A DNA stretch of 64,000 nt from assembly GCA_934466475.1 (NCBI GenBank), contig CAKSLI010000001.1, positions 231,329-295,328 on the forward strand, given 5' to 3'. How positions within the stretch are numbered: the stretch's first letter is position 1; each line of letters opens with the position of its first letter. The notes beneath the pieces are model-generated. The model did not search any database and was not told the DNA's origin. It was given only the letters and a program-made list of their open reading frames with translations. Position numbers and translations under genes: made by a program. The stretch is from an uncultured Oscillospiraceae bacterium. GTDB taxonomy: Bacteria; Bacillota; Clostridia; Oscillospirales; Ruminococcaceae. Positions 62,166 through 64,000 of the stretch are shown here, piece after piece.

Positions 62166-62224
62166 GGGCGGTGATTTGCACAAATTTTTCCGAAGTTTTT
62201 TGTGCAGACTTCACATATACCCGA

Positions 62225-62264
62225 AAATACCGCCGCAGAGACAGCTCCGCGGCGGAGATTTTAT
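62225..62264 (-). terminator. hpf terminator
   Basis: Minus-strand CTCCGCCGC-GGAGCTGTCTCT-GCGGCGG then TATTTT, just after the hpf stop codon. Confidence 0.75.
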
Positions 62265-62277
62265 TCAGGATTCAGCG

Positions 62278-62796
62278 TCATTCCTCTGGAACGAGAACTG
62301 CGTAGTTGCCCTCGTCGCGCTTGTAAACTACGTTTACTGCGCCGGTATCGGCATTCTTGAACATAAAGAAAGTGTGATCCAGCAGGTTCATCTGGAGGAT
62401 AGCCTCGTCAACGGACATCGGGCGGAGGTGGAACTTCTTCTCGCGGATTACCTCGTAATTGTTCTCCTCGGGCTCGGGGGCAAGACCCTCGAACGCGCCG
62501 GTGCGCAGGTTCTTTTCAACCTTGGTCTTCTGCTTTCTTATCTGGCGGATAACGCGGTCAACAGTTACATCGAGAGCGTCGTTCTTGTCCTTTGCGGACT
62601 GCTCTGCACGGTAGATGATTCCGTTATATTTTACCGTAAGCTCAAGAATGATCAGGTCGCGGCGCTCCTCAAGAGTGATCTTTGCCTCTGCCTCCTCGGG
62701 GAAGAAGCGGTCGAGCTTTGCGTTCAGCTTCTGTGTAGCGTAGTCTGTGAAGGACTGGTTGATCGTGAGCTTCTTAGCGGTGATAGTAACTTTCAT
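62278..62796 (-). CDS. hpf: Ribosome hibernation promoting factor, long form
   Basis: A 172-residue HPF. The N-terminal S30AE domain (MKVTITAKKLTINQSFTDYA through AVDR-like DALDVTVDRVIRQIRKQK) binds the 30S decoding region. After a linker, the C-terminal dimerisation domain has KKFHLRPMSVDEAILQMNLL and HTFFMFKNADTGAVNVVYKR. The long form makes 100S ribosome dimers in stationary phase. The leader is unusual: promoter at 63159, then a 275-bp family 2 repeat, then a 24-bp tandem repeat before the start. Confidence 0.95.
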   Translation of the reverse strand: MKVTITAKKLTINQSFTDYATQKLNAKLDRFFPEEAEAKITLEERRDLIILELTVKYNGIIYRAEQSAKDKNDALDVTVDRVIRQIRKQKTKVEKNLRTGAFEGLAPEPEENNYEVIREKKFHLRPMSVDEAILQMNLLDHTFFMFKNADTGAVNVVYKRDEGNYAVLVPEE

Positions 62797-62829
62797 TCAA
62801 ATCATTCCTTTCGGGATTTTTATGAGATA

Positions 62830-62877
62830 GACCCGCGTGGACTTTATGTAATCGACCCGCGTAGGATTTATCTATAG
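62830..62877 (-). repeat. 24-bp tandem repeat in the hpf leader
   Basis: Two copies beginning GACCCGCGT (62830 and 62854) with period 24; the rest is similar (GGACTTTAT and AGGATTTAT). Lies between the family 2 repeat and the hpf start. Confidence 0.65.
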
Positions 62878-63151
62878 GTCACCTCTAAAAGCCTCCTTCA
62901 CGGCAGATTTCTATGCCAAAGGGAAACGCTGAATAAAACAAAATCGACACGTTCAAACGCGAAACTCACGCGTCTGATTTTGTTACGCTTCGCTATATTC
63001 AGCGTATCCCGTATCATCTGCGTCGTTGTCAAACCTTGTAATACATACAGTATACGCATTATCGCTTCGCGAAAACGCTGCGGTTTGACTCCTAGCATCT
63101 GATATAAGTTATTGACGAAATCTGCTCGTGTCCCGGCTTTTAAAGGTTCCC
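62877..63151 (-). repeat. Family 2 palindromic repeat in the hpf leader
   Basis: A 275-bp element with ends GGTCACCTCTAAAAGCC and GGCTTTTAAAGGTTCCC. It shares GCAGATTTC / GAAATCTGC, GTCAAACC / GGTTTGAC, and a TCGC-TTC-GCGA tip with the copy at 48020, and has an added module ACGCTGAATA / TATTCAGCGT with nested AAACAAAATC / GATTTTGTT. The first base downstream of the promoter start point falls at its edge. Confidence 0.88.
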
Positions 63152-63158
63152 TGTATAC

Positions 63159-63187
63159 ATTGTAACATATTTATTGCAATTATACAA
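63159..63187 (-). promoter_or_regulatory. hpf promoter
   Basis: Minus-strand TTGTAT (63182-63187), 17 bases, TACAAT (63159-63164). Confidence 0.6.
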
Positions 63188-63255
63188 GTACCTTTAGAAA
63201 ATTTCAGCTGTTTTACACATTTTGCACAAATGATTATGTAAACTATGACGAAAAT

Positions 63256-63882
63256 TTACACTGCATTGCTATCGTGATAAAGCGGCAGGTAGGTCCCCTC
63301 GACAATATCAGACCAGTGGTCAAGCATGGCTTTGGCGATATCCGGGTCGTACATCAGCCCGGAGTTTTTCTCTATCTCCTCGCGGACGCGGGGAAGCGGC
63401 ATTGCATTCCTGTACGCGCGGTTCGACGCCATGGCGTCAATGGAGTCGCACACCGCTATTATCCGTGCGCCGAGCGGTATCTCCTCGCCCCTTGCGCCGA
63501 ATGGGTAGCCCTTTCCGTCAAATCGCTCGTGGTGGTGCAGGATTATCGCGCCTATCCTGTCGAATTTATGCGAGCCCGCGAGTATTTCGGCGCCTATGCG
63601 CGGATGCTGCTTCATCATTTCCCATTCCTCGTCATTGAGCCTGCCCGGCTTCATCAGCACGCGGTCGGGAATGCCTATCTTTCCTATATCGTGGAGGTGT
63701 CCGGCTATGTGTATTTCCCGGGTCGTCTCCGCAGAGAGCCCGAGCGCATGGCACAGCTCGCACGCCATGTCGCTTACCCGGCGGGAATGGTTCCCGGTGT
63801 AGGTGTCGCGGGCGTCCAGCGCGGAGGTTATGCAGTCCACAAGGTCGTGCTCCTCAAATCCTGTTTCACAATCACAATGCAT
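63256..63882 (-). CDS. HD-GYP domain phosphodiesterase
   Basis: A 208-residue stand-alone HD-GYP protein of the cyclic di-GMP phosphodiesterase family. GNHSRRVSDMA, AGHLHDIGKIGIPDRVLMKP, HHHERFDGKGYPFGARGEEI and IIAVCDSIDAMASNRAYR are all intact, so the metal ligands and the GYP motif are present. It has no receiver or membrane segment. I prefer ATG 63882 (MHCDCETGFEEHD), eight bases after GGAG, over a GTG three codons earlier. A family 2 repeat begins 44 bases upstream of the start. Confidence 0.9.
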   Translation of the reverse strand: MHCDCETGFEEHDLVDCITSALDARDTYTGNHSRRVSDMACELCHALGLSAETTREIHIAGHLHDIGKIGIPDRVLMKPGRLNDEEWEMMKQHPRIGAEILAGSHKFDRIGAIILHHHERFDGKGYPFGARGEEIPLGARIIAVCDSIDAMASNRAYRNAMPLPRVREEIEKNSGLMYDPDIAKAMLDHWSDIVEGTYLPLYHDSNAV

Positions 63883-63925
63883 ATATCTCACTCCTTTAAT
63901 TAGTGCAAGCTAACATCATGCTAAT

Positions 63926-64000
63926 GGTAACCTCTAAAAACCGGGACACGAGCAGATTTCGTACATGACTTATATCAGATGCTAGGCGTCAAACCGCAGT
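63926..64000 (-). repeat. Family 2 palindromic repeat, cut by window edge
   Basis: Begins GGTAACCTCTAAAAACCGGG and continues with the GAGCAGATTTCGTACATGAC arm nearly identical to the copy at 48020; ends at the window edge within CAAACCGC. It sits upstream of the HD-GYP gene, probably in its leader. Confidence 0.85.

Noticed and set aside
62898..63098. A 66-codon frame inside the hpf leader
   Set aside because: Lies within the family 2 repeat, has no ribosome site, and its sequence is explained by palindromes.

Overview
The window looks like a low-to-moderate G+C Gram-positive gut or rumen bacterium of the Ruminococcus type (Oscillospiraceae). The reasons are two GH94 disaccharide or oligosaccharide phosphorylases, one very close in sequence to clostridial cellobiose phosphorylase, a GH27/GH26 mannan cluster, ECF-type vitamin transporters, Firmicutes-style promoters (TTGACA-17-TATAAT) and a sporulation complement (dipicolinate synthase dpaAB, a YlbJ-like protein). 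It is a normal chromosomal segment: no rRNA, tRNA, prophage or CRISPR array was seen. The one structural RNA gene is rnpB.

Layout. 1-4820: two divergent transcription units that look like a peptide-maturation/export locus, with an ABC exporter (cut by the window edge), an S24/S26-type peptidase and a PqqD protein leftward, and a large Ig-like surface protein, a 56-residue precursor-like peptide and an HPr-kinase-like protein rightward. 5176-17641: rpoB-rpoC, rpsL-rpsG-fusA and tuf. 17644-20857: an HTH regulator divergent from a membrane protein, then a PocR-domain chemoreceptor-like protein in an operon with fucO. 21010-29601: membrane and sporulation proteins, leuS, a NodB deacetylase lipoprotein, and the uvrC-rsmD-coaD operon. 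30141-37063: cellobiose phosphorylase, an orphan response regulator, NUDIX, and the GH27 / zinc-finger / GH26 mannan operon. 37125-42296: bioY with a BirA-type operator, a glycosyltransferase, proC, folT under a THF riboswitch, pfkA, trxA. 42408-53727: a kinase-like protein, dpaBA, ppa-maf, an aminotransferase, a single-domain response regulator, a serine hydrolase with a DUF1015 protein, rnpB, an acyl-CoA synthetase. 54121-64000: two ECF sigma / anti-sigma-like pairs, one fused to tandem LytM domains, a lipoprotein, the second GH94 enzyme, hpf and an HD-GYP protein.

The carbohydrate genes form a coherent scheme. An extracellular GH26 lipoprotein would cut mannan, cytoplasmic GH27 would remove galactose, and the two GH94 enzymes would phosphorolyse imported beta-glucan oligosaccharides, saving ATP before phosphofructokinase.

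The most unusual content is non-coding. Three families of palindromic, non-coding dispersed elements occupy specific transcriptional positions. Family 3 sits inside intrinsic terminators, and in three of four copies the whole 24-30 bp terminator hairpin is present on both sides of the element. Family 2 lies between promoter and start codon of ppa, the aminotransferase gene and hpf, and just upstream of the HD-GYP gene; two copies show compensatory base changes in their stems. Family 1 carries GGCAAYRCCGC-type inverted ends, and two copies touch terminators. The elements appear to grow by gaining or losing whole palindromic modules.
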